This document shows positions 15,458 through 24,413 of a stretch of 49,840 nt of DNA, one piece after another (the stretch's first letter is position 1; each line of letters begins with the position of its first letter). The stretch spans positions 1-49,840 of the forward strand of contig JAPKMT010000020.1 of assembly GCA_026645735.1 (NCBI GenBank), read 5' to 3'. Source of the DNA: Flexilinea sp. (GTDB lineage: Bacteria > Chloroflexota > Anaerolineae > Anaerolineales > Anaerolineaceae). The notes under the pieces were generated by a model that saw nothing but the letters and a program-made list of their open reading frames with translations, made no database searches and was not told the DNA's origin. A program made the position numbers and the translations under genes.

Positions 15458-16975
15458 ATGAATAGAAAAATGCTCTCACTGGATTTAGGCACAACATCCG
15501 TTAAAGCCGGTTTGTTTACAGAAAATGGAGAAATGTTAGCAACGGCTCTGGAAGAGTACCAATTGCTGACTCCTTTTGCGAATGAGGCTGAACTGGATGC
15601 GGAAATCTACTGGAACGCTTCAGTGAAAACGATCCGTACTGTAATTGAAAAAGTGAATGCGGATGCAACCCAGATTTGCGGCATTGCGATTTCCAGCCAG
15701 GGTGAGACATTGATAGCTGTGGATAAAGATGGAAAACCGCTTCGCAATGCTATCGTTTGGATTGATAATCGGGCAGATGAAGAAGCGGAAATTCTTAAAA
15801 ATGCTCTGCACCATGTTTATGAGGTTACCGGGATTCCTGACGTATTGCCAACTTGGCCGGGCTGTAAAATTATGTGGATGCGAAAACATGAGCCTGATTT
15901 TTTCAGTAGAACATTTAAATTTTTATTCGTACAGGATTTCATTGTCTATCGGTTGTGTGGAAAATTTGTTACCAATCCTTCAATCTGCTGCACTTCTCTG
16001 TATTTTGATATCACTAAGGATGGATGGTGGAATGATGCGCTGGATGCTATTGGAATAAAGGAAAATGTGCTTCCTGTCATAACCCCCAGTGGCACGGTTG
16101 TCGGAGAGACAACTGATGAAGTGAATGCGATGTTGGGACTAAGTCAGCCAATTGCTGTAATTGGTGGTGGTATGGATCAGTCAGTATGTGCAATTGGTGC
16201 GGGAACAATTACGGGTGGCATAGTATCTGAAACTACTGGCTCAGCACTCTGTATACAGATGGTTGCAGACCGACCTGATCTGGATACACAAAAACTCATT
16301 CCAGTATATTCCCATAGTATTCCCGGCAAGTATTTATTTGTTCCTGTCTGTCCTACAGCGGGGATGTCATATAAGTGGTTCCGCGATAATTTTGCATCGG
16401 AAGAAATTGAAAATGCGAATTTATCTGGTAAGGATATTTATGAGGTTTTGAATGGTATGGCAGCCTCTGTTCCGGCCGGATCCGATGGTTTGAGGATGTT
16501 GCCGCATTTGATGGGGGCTTTTTGTCCGTTCAGTAATCCTTCCGCACGCGGTTCATTTACCGGTTTTACGTTACATCATACAAAGTCACATTTTATACGA
16601 GCTATCTTGGAATCAGTAGCATATCTGTTGCGCAGAAATCTGGAAGTCATGATTCAAAATGGTGCGGAATTTAGCGAGGTAAGAGCTACAGGTGGTGGAG
16701 CCAAGAGTCCTCTATGGAATCAGATCAAGGCAAATGTATGTAATCTTCCGGTAGTTACTCTGCAAACTGAAGATACAGGACTTATTGGAGATGCTATTTT
16801 AGTAGGTTTAGCGACTGGAATCTATAAAGATGTCTCAGAAGGCTGCGAAAAGTTCGTTCACATCCGTTCAAAAATTCTCCCGGACCAAGATGTGGAAATA
16901 TACAACAGGGAGTATGCCAATTATTGTTTGCTGGATGACACGTTGGGAGCGTATTTCCGCAATCTGAAGCAATAA
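15458..16975 (+). CDS. FGGY-family carbohydrate kinase (xylulokinase-like)
   Basis: The 505-residue ATP-dependent kinase has N-terminal LDLGTTSVKAGLF, substrate-loop GIAISSQGETLIAVD with IVWIDNRA, ATP-site GGGMDQSVCAIGAG, and C-terminal ATGGGAKSPLWNQIKANV followed by TEDTGLIGDAILVGLATG. This is the length and order of xylulokinases and gluconokinases. It should phosphorylate the ketose made by the isomerase at 3473-4870, but whether on C1 or C5 is not evident. ATG 15458 follows AAGGAG with a rather long 12-nt gap; the upstream in-frame ATG (15341) lies within the previous gene and is rejected. Confidence 0.85.
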   Translation: MNRKMLSLDLGTTSVKAGLFTENGEMLATALEEYQLLTPFANEAELDAEIYWNASVKTIRTVIEKVNADATQICGIAISSQGETLIAVDKDGKPLRNAIVWIDNRADEEAEILKNALHHVYEVTGIPDVLPTWPGCKIMWMRKHEPDFFSRTFKFLFVQDFIVYRLCGKFVTNPSICCTSLYFDITKDGWWNDALDAIGIKENVLPVITPSGTVVGETTDEVNAMLGLSQPIAVIGGGMDQSVCAIGAGTITGGIVSETTGSALCIQMVADRPDLDTQKLIPVYSHSIPGKYLFVPVCPTAGMSYKWFRDNFASEEIENANLSGKDIYEVLNGMAASVPAGSDGLRMLPHLMGAFCPFSNPSARGSFTGFTLHHTKSHFIRAILESVAYLLRRNLEVMIQNGAEFSEVRATGGGAKSPLWNQIKANVCNLPVVTLQTEDTGLIGDAILVGLATGIYKDVSEGCEKFVHIRSKILPDQDVEIYNREYANYCLLDDTLGAYFRNLKQ

Positions 16976-17020
16976 TCATTCAGTAACTTAAATGATAAAC
17001 ATGTTTTGCAGATTCAATGT

Positions 17021-17049
17021 TTGCACTTTATTCGGATTGCTTGTAAAAT
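17021..17049 (+). promoter_or_regulatory. Promoter of deoR-yjbQ2
   Basis: TTGCAC (17021-17026), 17 bp, TAAAAT (17044-17049). The start codon of the regulator is 30 bp further on, so the regulator and the second YjbQ can be transcribed separately from the transporter genes. Confidence 0.7.
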
Positions 17050-17078
17050 TTCGTAGAAATAAGTAACTGGAGCTGAAA

Positions 17079-17861
17079 ATGACAGAAATTAGTGCAGCCA
17101 AGCGCAGAGAAGAAATCGCACAACAAGCGATGGAAAAAGGGGAAGTGATCTTGGTGGATTTGGTGAATAAGTACCAAATTACCGAAACATCGATTCGCCG
17201 TGATCTTACATTGCTGGAAGAACAAGGAGTCTTGAAACGAGTAAGAAGGGGCGCTGTGCCGTATCTGCGTGATAAAAGAAATCAGATTTTTTCAGAAAAA
17301 ATGAACCTCAACCTCTTTGCTAAGCAGCGCATTGGGAAATTTGCTGCTTCCATGATCAAAGAGGGCGATATAGCAATCATGGATTCCGGTACGACTACGA
17401 TTCAAATTATCAGGCATCTTCCCTATTCTCTTAAACAAGTTGGATCTGTAACCATCATGACCAATTCTCTCCCTATTGCACAAGAATTCTCCGGATTTAA
17501 TACAGCCAACTTAATTCTGCTTGGCGGTATTTATATTCCGGAACATCAGGCTACTGTCGGTCCTCAAACGCTGCAACAGCTAAATGAGTTAACTGCTGAT
17601 TATGTTTTTCTTGGCGCTGACGGTATTTCTGTTGAAAAGGGGGTCACTACAGCACATATTCTTATGGCAGAAGTGGATCGTTGTATGGCGGAACGTGCGC
17701 GCAAAAAGGTCCTGGTTATTGATAGCAGTAAATTTACTCATGTTGGTTTTGTCCCCGTAAAACCAATTAATAATTTTGATTTGATTATTACTGACAATGA
17801 GGCTCCTGAAGAAATTGTAAGCGTAATTCGAGCCATGGGAGTTGAAGTTGTCATTGTATAA
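17079..17861 (+). CDS. DeoR/GlpR-family transcriptional regulator
   Basis: The 260-residue protein has an N-terminal DeoR helix-turn-helix (residues about 5-60: VDLVNKYQITETSIRRDLTLLEEQG) and a C-terminal sugar-phosphate sensor with DSGTTTIQIIRHLP, TNSLPIAQEF, LGG and FLGADGIS...GVTT. These proteins usually repress sugar genes until a phosphorylated intermediate binds. Its position between the FGGY kinase and yjbQ2 makes it the likely regulator of the whole locus, possibly through TGGTAT/ATACCA at 2126-2142 or the TTGTTTG words at 7476-7779. Confidence 0.85.
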   Translation: MTEISAAKRREEIAQQAMEKGEVILVDLVNKYQITETSIRRDLTLLEEQGVLKRVRRGAVPYLRDKRNQIFSEKMNLNLFAKQRIGKFAASMIKEGDIAIMDSGTTTIQIIRHLPYSLKQVGSVTIMTNSLPIAQEFSGFNTANLILLGGIYIPEHQATVGPQTLQQLNELTADYVFLGADGISVEKGVTTAHILMAEVDRCMAERARKKVLVIDSSKFTHVGFVPVKPINNFDLIITDNEAPEEIVSVIRAMGVEVVIV

Positions 17862-17876
17862 AAGGAGAAACAAAAG

Positions 17877-18374
17877 ATGTCAGTCTTTCATGACAGTTTT
17901 TCAGTTAAATCCGATACACGGCCGACTTTTGATAATGTTACAGAGCAAGTCAAAGCATGTGTGAAGAAATCGAATATTCGAGATGGTATTGTGCTGGTAT
18001 ATTCACAGCATACGACCTGTTCAGTTCTCATTCAGGAAGCTTCCGATGATTTGAATTACTACGGTACTGATTATCTGATGGAAGATTTAGTGGATGTACT
18101 GGAGAAAATCGTACCGCGATGTCACACAGAAAATCAATACCACCATCCCGGTCCCAAGCATATTGAAGCAGCCAGGAGTCGCAACGAAGAACCCTGTTGG
18201 TCATTAAATACCGATGCCCATCTGCGTTCGGTTATCATGGGGCGTTCTCAATCAATTCCGCTGATCAATGGCGAATTGGTGTTGGGAGAATTCGGCGTAA
18301 TTTATTTCGCAGATTTTGATCAGGTTCGTGCGCGGGAGCGCACGATTCATGTTCAAATTGTTGGCGATTGTTGA
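17877..18374 (+). CDS. YjbQ/UPF0047 family protein with HPGP insertion (copy 2)
   Basis: This 165-residue protein is a close relative of copy 1 (2901-3404): SQHTTCSVLIQE (His45), EDLVDVLEKIVPRC, then the same insertion with QYHHPGPK (HPGP 90-93), then NTDAHLRS (111-118) and GVIYFADFDQVRARERT. The insertion makes both longer than typical YjbQ (about 140) and defines a subgroup. The start follows AAAGGAGAAACAAAAG and is 15 bp after the regulator gene, so the two are co-transcribed. Keeping two diverged copies near opposite ends of one locus suggests either two related reactions or a mixed oligomer. The reaction is unknown. Confidence 0.85.
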   Translation: MSVFHDSFSVKSDTRPTFDNVTEQVKACVKKSNIRDGIVLVYSQHTTCSVLIQEASDDLNYYGTDYLMEDLVDVLEKIVPRCHTENQYHHPGPKHIEAARSRNEEPCWSLNTDAHLRSVIMGRSQSIPLINGELVLGEFGVIYFADFDQVRARERTIHVQIVGDC

Positions 18375-18395
18375 AAATTATAAAATTTCATACTG

Positions 18396-18427
18396 AAGAG
18401 GCTGTCTTTATTTTAGGACGGCCTCTT
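18396..18427 (+). terminator. Terminator closing the sugar locus
   Basis: AAGAGGCTGTC (18396-18406) pairs with GACGGCCTCTT (18417-18427), 11 bp with one G-U pair. The following T-run is weak. On the opposite strand it could also serve the leftward PHP gene. Confidence 0.65.
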
Positions 18428-18454
18428 ATGTTTCTGCTGGCACTGATGATCATA

Positions 18455-19108
18455 TCATTTGAGGTGTAATTTTTTCAAAAGGACGGCTTTACGGGAATAA
18501 TATCGTACCAGCAGTGAAGATTCTACACCGAAGACGATTGCTTCACGGATTGCCAGCCGCATTTCGTCTGCAGTATGGAAATCCGGCAGTTCCAATCCCA
18601 TTTTCCCTAACTCATGCACGGCATGTCCGTCTGATCCGGCAGTCACTGCCAGGCCAAGTGCATTTGCGAAATCAGCCGCTTTTTGATTCATTTTGGATGT
18701 ATTTCTTCCGTTGGCTGTTTCAATAGCATCCAAATAGGGCTGATATCGCAACATTTCCGCTTCTGACCACCCCATTCGCGAAAAAGCATAAGGATGAGAA
18801 AGGGAGATAAGTGCATTTTGGGCTTTTAATCGTTGAAATGCCTCTTCCGGCTCCAGATAAGGCGGGATTTCCTCCTTAACAAAGTACGCCAAAATTTCTC
18901 CGCACGTTGTTTGAATTTCTTCCCCGACAATCACAAAATCCGGATATCGTTTCTGCAGGATCACAGCGCCTGCTATGGTGTTATGGTCGGTGATGATCAG
19001 CTTGCCGAGTCCAATTTTTCGTGCTTGATCGATCAGGTCTTCAATTGGAGAAATGGAGTCTGGAGAATATTCTGTGTGCAGATGACAATCAATTCTGATC
19101 GTTTTCAT
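18455..19108 (-). CDS. PHP-domain phosphoesterase-like protein
   Basis: The 217-residue protein has PHP metal motifs: DCHLHTEYSPDS at residues 7-18, TDHNT, GEEI, SHPYAF and AGSDGHAVHELG near the C-terminus. It is probably a metal-dependent phosphoesterase acting on a small phosphorylated molecule (YciV/TrpH-like); no polymerase domain is attached. Its start overlaps the stop of the upstream TPT-repeat gene by 4 nt, so the two are translationally coupled and may belong to one envelope-related unit, although the functional link is unclear. Confidence 0.8.
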   Translation of the reverse strand: MKTIRIDCHLHTEYSPDSISPIEDLIDQARKIGLGKLIITDHNTIAGAVILQKRYPDFVIVGEEIQTTCGEILAYFVKEEIPPYLEPEEAFQRLKAQNALISLSHPYAFSRMGWSEAEMLRYQPYLDAIETANGRNTSKMNQKAADFANALGLAVTAGSDGHAVHELGKMGLELPDFHTADEMRLAIREAIVFGVESSLLVRYYSRKAVLLKKLHLK

Positions 19109-20304
19109 GGTTCATTCGTCAATGTCGGGCGCGATGTGTCCGTTGGGCGCAAGGTTTTTGTCGGCCATATTGTAGCCGTGTTGGTTAAGGTGATTGTCGG
19201 TATGCGTGTATCTGTCGGCCGCAGCGTCCGGGTGGCAGTTTTTGTCGGCGTCATTGTAATTGTATAGGTTTGTGTGGGCGTTTTCGATGGGGTCAATGTC
19301 AGTGTGGATGTTCGTGTATTGGTTGGAGAAACAGTTCTGGATGGAGTCCAGGTCAGACTCGGTGTCCGTGTAATGGTCGGTGTACGGGTGACAGTCGGGG
19401 TTCTGGTGACTGTAGCTGTTGCAGTAGCCGTCGCCGTGAAGGTTGCAGAGGCAGTCTGTGTATAGGTTTTTGTCGGAGATGGACTGATCGTAAACGTTGG
19501 TGTAATGGTTGGTGTTTTGGTCAACGGCATCCCGCTGATTTGAAAACGACCGGAAGTGTACCATTGATTTCCGGCAAAGATTTGGAGTTCATATTCACCT
19601 GGCAGCCAAATGTCCGTATCTTCCGGCGCACAGATTGCTGATGCATATCCCCCTGTACTGATTCCTTCTGTCGTAGCAGAAGTGCAAACCACCATCCAAT
19701 CATCCACACGATACCAGATGAAAAAGAACTGTCCTCCGGGAATCATCTGGTCAAAACTGAAGAACCCGATGATCTGACGAATCGGATTTTCAAAACTTTC
19801 CAGCGTTTCCACAGGCATTCCATCTTCACCCAATTCACGCGTGAATTGGATTGGACTGAAAATCAGAGCCTCGCCAGGCGATGTTTCAGAAGTGCTCAGT
19901 GGTTTTAAAATTTCCGGGAATGCGGGTGTTTCCGTGATGGATGGTGTATTGGTAATCGTTGGTGTCGTTGATACTGTCGGTGATAAAGTAATTGTCGAGG
20001 TTAGCGTAACTGTCGGCGTATTTGTAATTGTGGGAGAAGGTGGAAAAATACTGTAGATTGCCGATTCTCCAAAGTTATTAAGGATAAAAGCGGCTCCGGC
20101 AAGCAGCATGGAAACTAAAATCAGGCGCCATCCTCTTGAGACCATCGCCTGTCGTTTTCGGAAGTAGACAATGCGATTTCCTTTTCTGATGGCATTTACC
20201 CCCAGCAGAAATGCCAGTACAGCACCGCCTAAAGCCAGCAGAAAAGCAGTTCCGATTCCTGCTGTAATATCCAGATTCAATTTGAAGCGGTTGAAAAAAC
20301 TCAT
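19105..20304 (-). CDS. Membrane-anchored protein with Thr-Pro-rich repeat stalks
   Basis: The 399-residue protein starts with two transmembrane helices (residues about 12-36 and 58-78). Then come a first short Thr/Pro tract (about 88-128, TITNTPTVTLT), a folded globular domain (about 130-255, with FFSFDQMIPGGQFFFIWYRVDDWMVV and PGEYELQIFAGNQWYTSGRF) and a long Thr-Pro/Thr-Ala tract (about 263-399) of T-x-T-x-T-P units. Such TPT stalks are frequent in Anaerolineae surface proteins and are presumably O-glycosylated. The middle domain looks like a small beta-sandwich carried outside the cell. The repetitive coding DNA opens long shadow frames on both strands. No start signal stands out; ATG 20304 gives the complete first helix. 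Confidence 0.8.
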   Translation of the reverse strand: MSFFNRFKLNLDITAGIGTAFLLALGGAVLAFLLGVNAIRKGNRIVYFRKRQAMVSRGWRLILVSMLLAGAAFILNNFGESAIYSIFPPSPTITNTPTVTLTSTITLSPTVSTTPTITNTPSITETPAFPEILKPLSTSETSPGEALIFSPIQFTRELGEDGMPVETLESFENPIRQIIGFFSFDQMIPGGQFFFIWYRVDDWMVVCTSATTEGISTGGYASAICAPEDTDIWLPGEYELQIFAGNQWYTSGRFQISGMPLTKTPTITPTFTISPSPTKTYTQTASATFTATATATATVTRTPTVTRTPTITRTPSLTWTPSRTVSPTNTRTSTLTLTPSKTPTQTYTITMTPTKTATRTLRPTDTRIPTITLTNTATIWPTKTLRPTDTSRPTLTNEP

Positions 20305-20406
20305 GATTGGGATTATATCATGTGGAAAGTGGAATGAACGCGAACCATCCTCCTCATAATTTTTATTGTTGAAAATTATCTGAAGAGCTGGAAAAATCTG
20401 GAAGAA

Positions 20407-21477
20407 TCAGTTTGCAGAAGGATTTCGATTTTTCTTCTTAAGGAATTCTAAAAATTTTGGCAATGTCTTGATAAATAATTGATAAACAGGCTTGTTAATC
20501 GGATAATCCCAGGCGCCTGGAGTGATGACTTCGTATCCTCCCAGCCCTTTTTTAAATTGATACACACCCCACATACGGTCGTTCTCATCAAAATGGTCAG
20601 GAGCGCCCCATAGATCGTAGATTGCAGCTCCGGCTTTTTTCGCAGTCTTGATCGCTTCCCACTGAAGCAGATAATTAGGCATTTTTTCACGATGGAGATC
20701 GCGCGACATCCCATAAATATACCATGCTTTTTGCGCATAGATAAAAAGCATCAATCCTGCAACCGCTTTTCCTTCCACTTCCGCGATCAATGGTTTCAAA
20801 ACTCCGGATTCGAAAAATCGGTTCCATACATCCAGATAATAGCTCTTTTCACGGATAATAAAATGATCGCGATCTGAAGTTTCCGCATACATGGAAAAAA
20901 TTTCTTCAAAATCCGAAGGAGTTCCGATGCGAACAGTCACTCCTTTTTTCTCTGCCAACCGGACTTTGTATCGGGTGCGTTGTTTCATTGCAGCCAGCAA
21001 ATCTTCTTCAGACTGTTGCAGATCAATCCAGACGCTGTTTGCAAATTGGATTTGTTGATTGGAAAAATACCATCCTTCCTTTTTATACATCCCCGATAAT
21101 GCGTTGCCGGCATAAATTGGCTGGTACGTGTCCGATTCCGGTATACCAAAACCAACAGGTACATCCGGATCGATCTTAATAAAAATGGCATGCTCTTCTT
21201 TTGCTTTTCGGAGAATATCCTTGATGACCCGGTCACGCAGTGCCAGATTATTCCAGTCCAGCAGCGGCCCACGCGGAATATACCAGAATGATCTGCCCAA
21301 TCCCAGCGGCTTTTCCAGGATCATTGCTGCAGCTTCGATATTTCCAACTTTATTTTTCCATTGCTGGAACGAAGGTTTCCAGCCGACGTTGCTTTTAATT
21401 TCTGCCCATTCGGAAGTTTGCAGAATGGAAGCGCCCGGCAGCTCAGCAATTAATTGGTTCCAGGAGATGTCTTTCAT
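20407..21477 (-). CDS. FemXAB-family peptidyltransferase / lipid II aminoacyltransferase (copy 1)
   Basis: The 356-residue protein has the two GNAT-like halves of FemABX enzymes, which add amino acids from aminoacyl-tRNA to the peptidoglycan stem peptide. Visible hallmarks are ASILQTSEWAEIKSNVGW, FWYIPRGPLLDW, the mid-protein MKQRTRYKVRLAEKKGV, GLMLFIYAQKAWYIYGMS and PNYLLQWEAIKTAKKAGA followed by YDLWGAPDHF. The last is the conserved C-terminal motif. No coiled-coil arm of the staphylococcal Fem type is apparent. It overlaps copy 2 by 4 nt (ATGA). Possession of two suggests a two-residue or branched bridge, or glycolipid modification. Confidence 0.85.
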   Translation of the reverse strand: MKDISWNQLIAELPGASILQTSEWAEIKSNVGWKPSFQQWKNKVGNIEAAAMILEKPLGLGRSFWYIPRGPLLDWNNLALRDRVIKDILRKAKEEHAIFIKIDPDVPVGFGIPESDTYQPIYAGNALSGMYKKEGWYFSNQQIQFANSVWIDLQQSEEDLLAAMKQRTRYKVRLAEKKGVTVRIGTPSDFEEIFSMYAETSDRDHFIIREKSYYLDVWNRFFESGVLKPLIAEVEGKAVAGLMLFIYAQKAWYIYGMSRDLHREKMPNYLLQWEAIKTAKKAGAAIYDLWGAPDHFDENDRMWGVYQFKKGLGGYEVITPGAWDYPINKPVYQLFIKTLPKFLEFLKKKNRNPSAN

Positions 21478-22493
21478 GGATGTTTTTCCCTTTTGGCAGC
21501 CGCAGCGATTACTCGATAGAACAGAGGCATGTAAGCAAAATCCAGTGTTCCGATTGTACGCCGGATTTCTCCGCCGAATCCGCGTTTAAAACGATAAACA
21601 CGCCAGAGTCCGTCCTGTCGATTCTGAAATTGCGATTCAAGCGTTTCCTCGTTTTCGTCTGGTATTCCCCACAGATCATACTCCGTACAGCCATGTTCTG
21701 CGCAAATTTTCATGGCAGTCCACTGCAGCAGATGGTTCGGCATCCGGTTGCGTTCCTCACTGGAAGAAGCTCCATATAAATAATAACCGCGCTTCCCGCG
21801 GATAAAAAGCATCAATGCGGAGAGCAGTTTCCCATCGAAGGATGCCATCAAAAGGTGCACTGTCCCTTCGGGTTTAAAAATGTCATAACATTTTTGATAG
21901 TAAGTCGGAGTGTGAACGCCAAAATCATCCCGGTCTCCGGTTTGTTCCATAAGGCGCGAAAAAGCAGCAATCTGATCCGATTCTCCGACCAAAAGATCTT
22001 TCTTTTGAGAAAGACGGATGTTGTAACGCGTTTTTTGATTCATGCGGCTGAGCCATTCTTCTTCCGTACCTGTCAGGGGAATGACCATTGTACTGGGAGG
22101 TTGTATGGTCGCAAAACCGGGTTGAAATCCGTCCATACTTTTCAGCAACGTTTCGGCTTCAGGAGTATTTTGCCATTCATCCGGTTCTACCCGCAAGAAA
22201 ATGGCATGCCGTTTACCGCATATCTGATGGATTTCCTGCCAAAGGCACTTATAATCCGGTCTTTCTTTTGAGAACGCAACGGGGCCGCGCGGAATATAGG
22301 CGATGGTAAACCATGGAATATGATGTGGCAGCTTTCGGAAAAGGATCAAGGCTCCCGCATTTTCGTTTGCGACAAAAACCGGTTCCCATCCAAAAGCGGA
22401 TTTTAATTTTCCCCATTCGGCAGTCTGTAAAATCGACGCATCCGGATTTTTTGCAAGCATAGCCTGCCATTGCTGAGCATTTATCTGTGTCAT
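21474..22493 (-). CDS. FemXAB-family peptidyltransferase (copy 2)
   Basis: The 339-residue paralogue of copy 1 matches it in order: ASILQTAEWGKLKSAFGWEP, YIPRGPVAFSK, MNQKTRYNIRLSQKKDL, LSALMLFIRGKRGYYLYGAS, PNHLLQWTAMKICAEHG and YDLWGIPDE. It comes first in the pair and starts 18 bp after the dehydratase gene, so it belongs to the surface-polysaccharide operon. It would act in the cytoplasm on lipid-linked precursors. The two copies are diverged throughout, so the duplication is old. Confidence 0.85.
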   Translation of the reverse strand: MTQINAQQWQAMLAKNPDASILQTAEWGKLKSAFGWEPVFVANENAGALILFRKLPHHIPWFTIAYIPRGPVAFSKERPDYKCLWQEIHQICGKRHAIFLRVEPDEWQNTPEAETLLKSMDGFQPGFATIQPPSTMVIPLTGTEEEWLSRMNQKTRYNIRLSQKKDLLVGESDQIAAFSRLMEQTGDRDDFGVHTPTYYQKCYDIFKPEGTVHLLMASFDGKLLSALMLFIRGKRGYYLYGASSSEERNRMPNHLLQWTAMKICAEHGCTEYDLWGIPDENEETLESQFQNRQDGLWRVYRFKRGFGGEIRRTIGTLDFAYMPLFYRVIAAAAKREKHP

Positions 22494-22511
22494 AAGTCAG
22501 ATTGAAGTGAT

Positions 22512-24404
22512 TTAAACAGTGAACATGTCGGTTGTCTGCATGCTGATCAGATTTGCATCCGGAATTACTTCATTGAGGTATTGCCGGATTTCGTTATCTT
22601 TCCCTTCTTTTGCGAAAGCAGCCAATTTCTTGATTACTTCAGTAAGTTCAATGTCACTCAGGAGATCGTCTCTGTTTAATTTGAAAATGTCCGGATGAAT
22701 GGTCGGTTCCAGTGATTGTCCTTCATTCCAAAGATCTTCGCTTAACTTTTCTCCTGCGCGTATTCCAGTAAATTTTATTTCAATATCACGTCCTGGTTCC
22801 AATCCGGAGAGTCGAATTAAATCTTCCGCCAGATCGAGAATCCGAATTTGTTTTCCCATGTTTAAGACGAATGTTTCGTCATTAGAGCCAAGTCCGGCCG
22901 CTTCCAGTACCAGATAGACCGCTTCCGGGATCGTCATGAAATAACGCTGCATTTCCGGATGCGTGATGGTAACAGGACCGCCTTTTTTGATTTGATTTTT
23001 GAAGATGGGAACTACACTGCCACGGCTGCCTAAAACATTTCCAAACCGGACGACCGTAAACTTTGTCTCTGATTTTTTGGATTCGTTTAAAACAGCATTT
23101 TCCGCAAGCCGTTTGGAAGCTCCCATGATGTTTACCGGCCGCACCGCCTTGTCTGTTGATATCATCACAAATCGTTCTGCATGATATTTGCTGGCGGTGA
23201 CTGCCATGTTCCAAGTTCCCTGGATGTTGTTGGTTACGGCCTCTTCAGCATTGACTTCCATCAGCGGAACGTGTTTGTGAGCGGCTGCATGAAAAACAAT
23301 ATTTGGTTTTCGTTGTTCAAAGATTTCTTCCAGCCTGGTCAGATTGCGTATATCGGCAATCTCCGGAGAAATCGGTAAATCGGGATAGTTTTCCCGCATC
23401 TCAAATAATGTTTCAAAAATGCTGTTTTCACCATGACCGAGAATGATGATCTGTACCGGATTCCAGCGTGCAATTTGGCGGCATAATTCTCTGCCGATTG
23501 AACCACCGGCACCGCTTACGAGGACGGTTTTCCCGGTTAAAATCGATCCGATATTATCCTGATTCAGTTTAACAGGATCACGCCGCAGTAAATCGGTAAT
23601 TTCAACTTCACGCAGTTTACTGAAGGAAATTTTTCCGCCCAATAACTCATAGATTCCTGGCATAGTCTGAAACGGAATCCCTTTTTCTCTGCAGGCATCC
23701 GAAGCCAGACGGACTGCTCGACCGGGAGCGCTCGGGATGGCAAAGAAACAGATTGTTACATGATGGCGGTCGATTTGACGGCTCAAGTCGGTTAGATTTC
23801 CAAGAACTCGGACTCCATAGATTTCCTGGTTCAGTTTTTTCGGATTATCATCGATGAATCCAACCGGATTCACATTTAATTGGGGATTTTTTTGGATTTC
23901 GCGGCAAACTAAAGCGCCTGCATCACCTGCTCCGATGATAAAAGCTCTTTTAACATTACTACGCACTTTTGAGCCAGTAATGTTTTCCATTTCAGCCAGA
24001 TACCGCAGAGAAAAACGGACGCCGCCTACCGCGATCAGCGACAACATCCAGTCAATGATCAGTACAAGTCTTGGAAATCCGACAAATACTTTAAATGCTG
24101 CCAGAATAATCAACACTGTTGAAACCACAGCAGATGCGCAAGTTACAGAAATGATGATTCCTTTTAACTCGTTAATGCTTGCATAATTCCATAAGCGGCG
24201 ATACATCCCGAAAAGGAAATAAACTACCGGTTTAATTAAAACTGATACTGCAACCATCCACAATGTGGAGGGCATATATTTCTGGAATGTTGATCCAAGT
24301 TCAAATCGCAGGAAGTAGCTTCCAAAAACACAAATTATGATGAACATAACATCAATCAGGAAGATATAACGATTTCGCAGATTTTTCCTTAAATGGAGCG
24401 ACAT
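22512..24404 (-). CDS. Membrane nucleotide-sugar 4,6-dehydratase (PglF/WbpM/CapD family)
   Basis: The 630-residue protein has four N-terminal transmembrane helices (residues about 12-125), a first Rossmann domain (RAFIIGAGDAGALVCREIQ, about 148-260) and an extended SDR domain (about 275-590) with NAD motif VSGAGGSIGRELCRQI. The catalytic region reads STDKAVRPVNIMGASKRLAE, i.e. Met replaces the usual Tyr (MxxxK), as in long-form PglF/WbpM dehydratases. It probably converts UDP-GlcNAc to the 4-keto-6-deoxy sugar at the inner membrane, the entry to bacillosamine or QuiNAc-type sugars. It is 9 bp downstream of the sugar-phosphate transferase that would use such a product. Confidence 0.9.
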   Translation of the reverse strand: MSLHLRKNLRNRYIFLIDVMFIIICVFGSYFLRFELGSTFQKYMPSTLWMVAVSVLIKPVVYFLFGMYRRLWNYASINELKGIIISVTCASAVVSTVLIILAAFKVFVGFPRLVLIIDWMLSLIAVGGVRFSLRYLAEMENITGSKVRSNVKRAFIIGAGDAGALVCREIQKNPQLNVNPVGFIDDNPKKLNQEIYGVRVLGNLTDLSRQIDRHHVTICFFAIPSAPGRAVRLASDACREKGIPFQTMPGIYELLGGKISFSKLREVEITDLLRRDPVKLNQDNIGSILTGKTVLVSGAGGSIGRELCRQIARWNPVQIIILGHGENSIFETLFEMRENYPDLPISPEIADIRNLTRLEEIFEQRKPNIVFHAAAHKHVPLMEVNAEEAVTNNIQGTWNMAVTASKYHAERFVMISTDKAVRPVNIMGASKRLAENAVLNESKKSETKFTVVRFGNVLGSRGSVVPIFKNQIKKGGPVTITHPEMQRYFMTIPEAVYLVLEAAGLGSNDETFVLNMGKQIRILDLAEDLIRLSGLEPGRDIEIKFTGIRAGEKLSEDLWNEGQSLEPTIHPDIFKLNRDDLLSDIELTEVIKKLAAFAKEGKDNEIRQYLNEVIPDANLISMQTTDMFTV

Positions 24405-24413
24405 AAATAAATT

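Noticed and set aside
19112-19564. Tyr/Asp/His-rich frame on the - strand and Val/Gly-rich frames on the + strand
   Set aside because: Shadows produced by the Thr-Pro repeat codons of the gene at 19105-20304.
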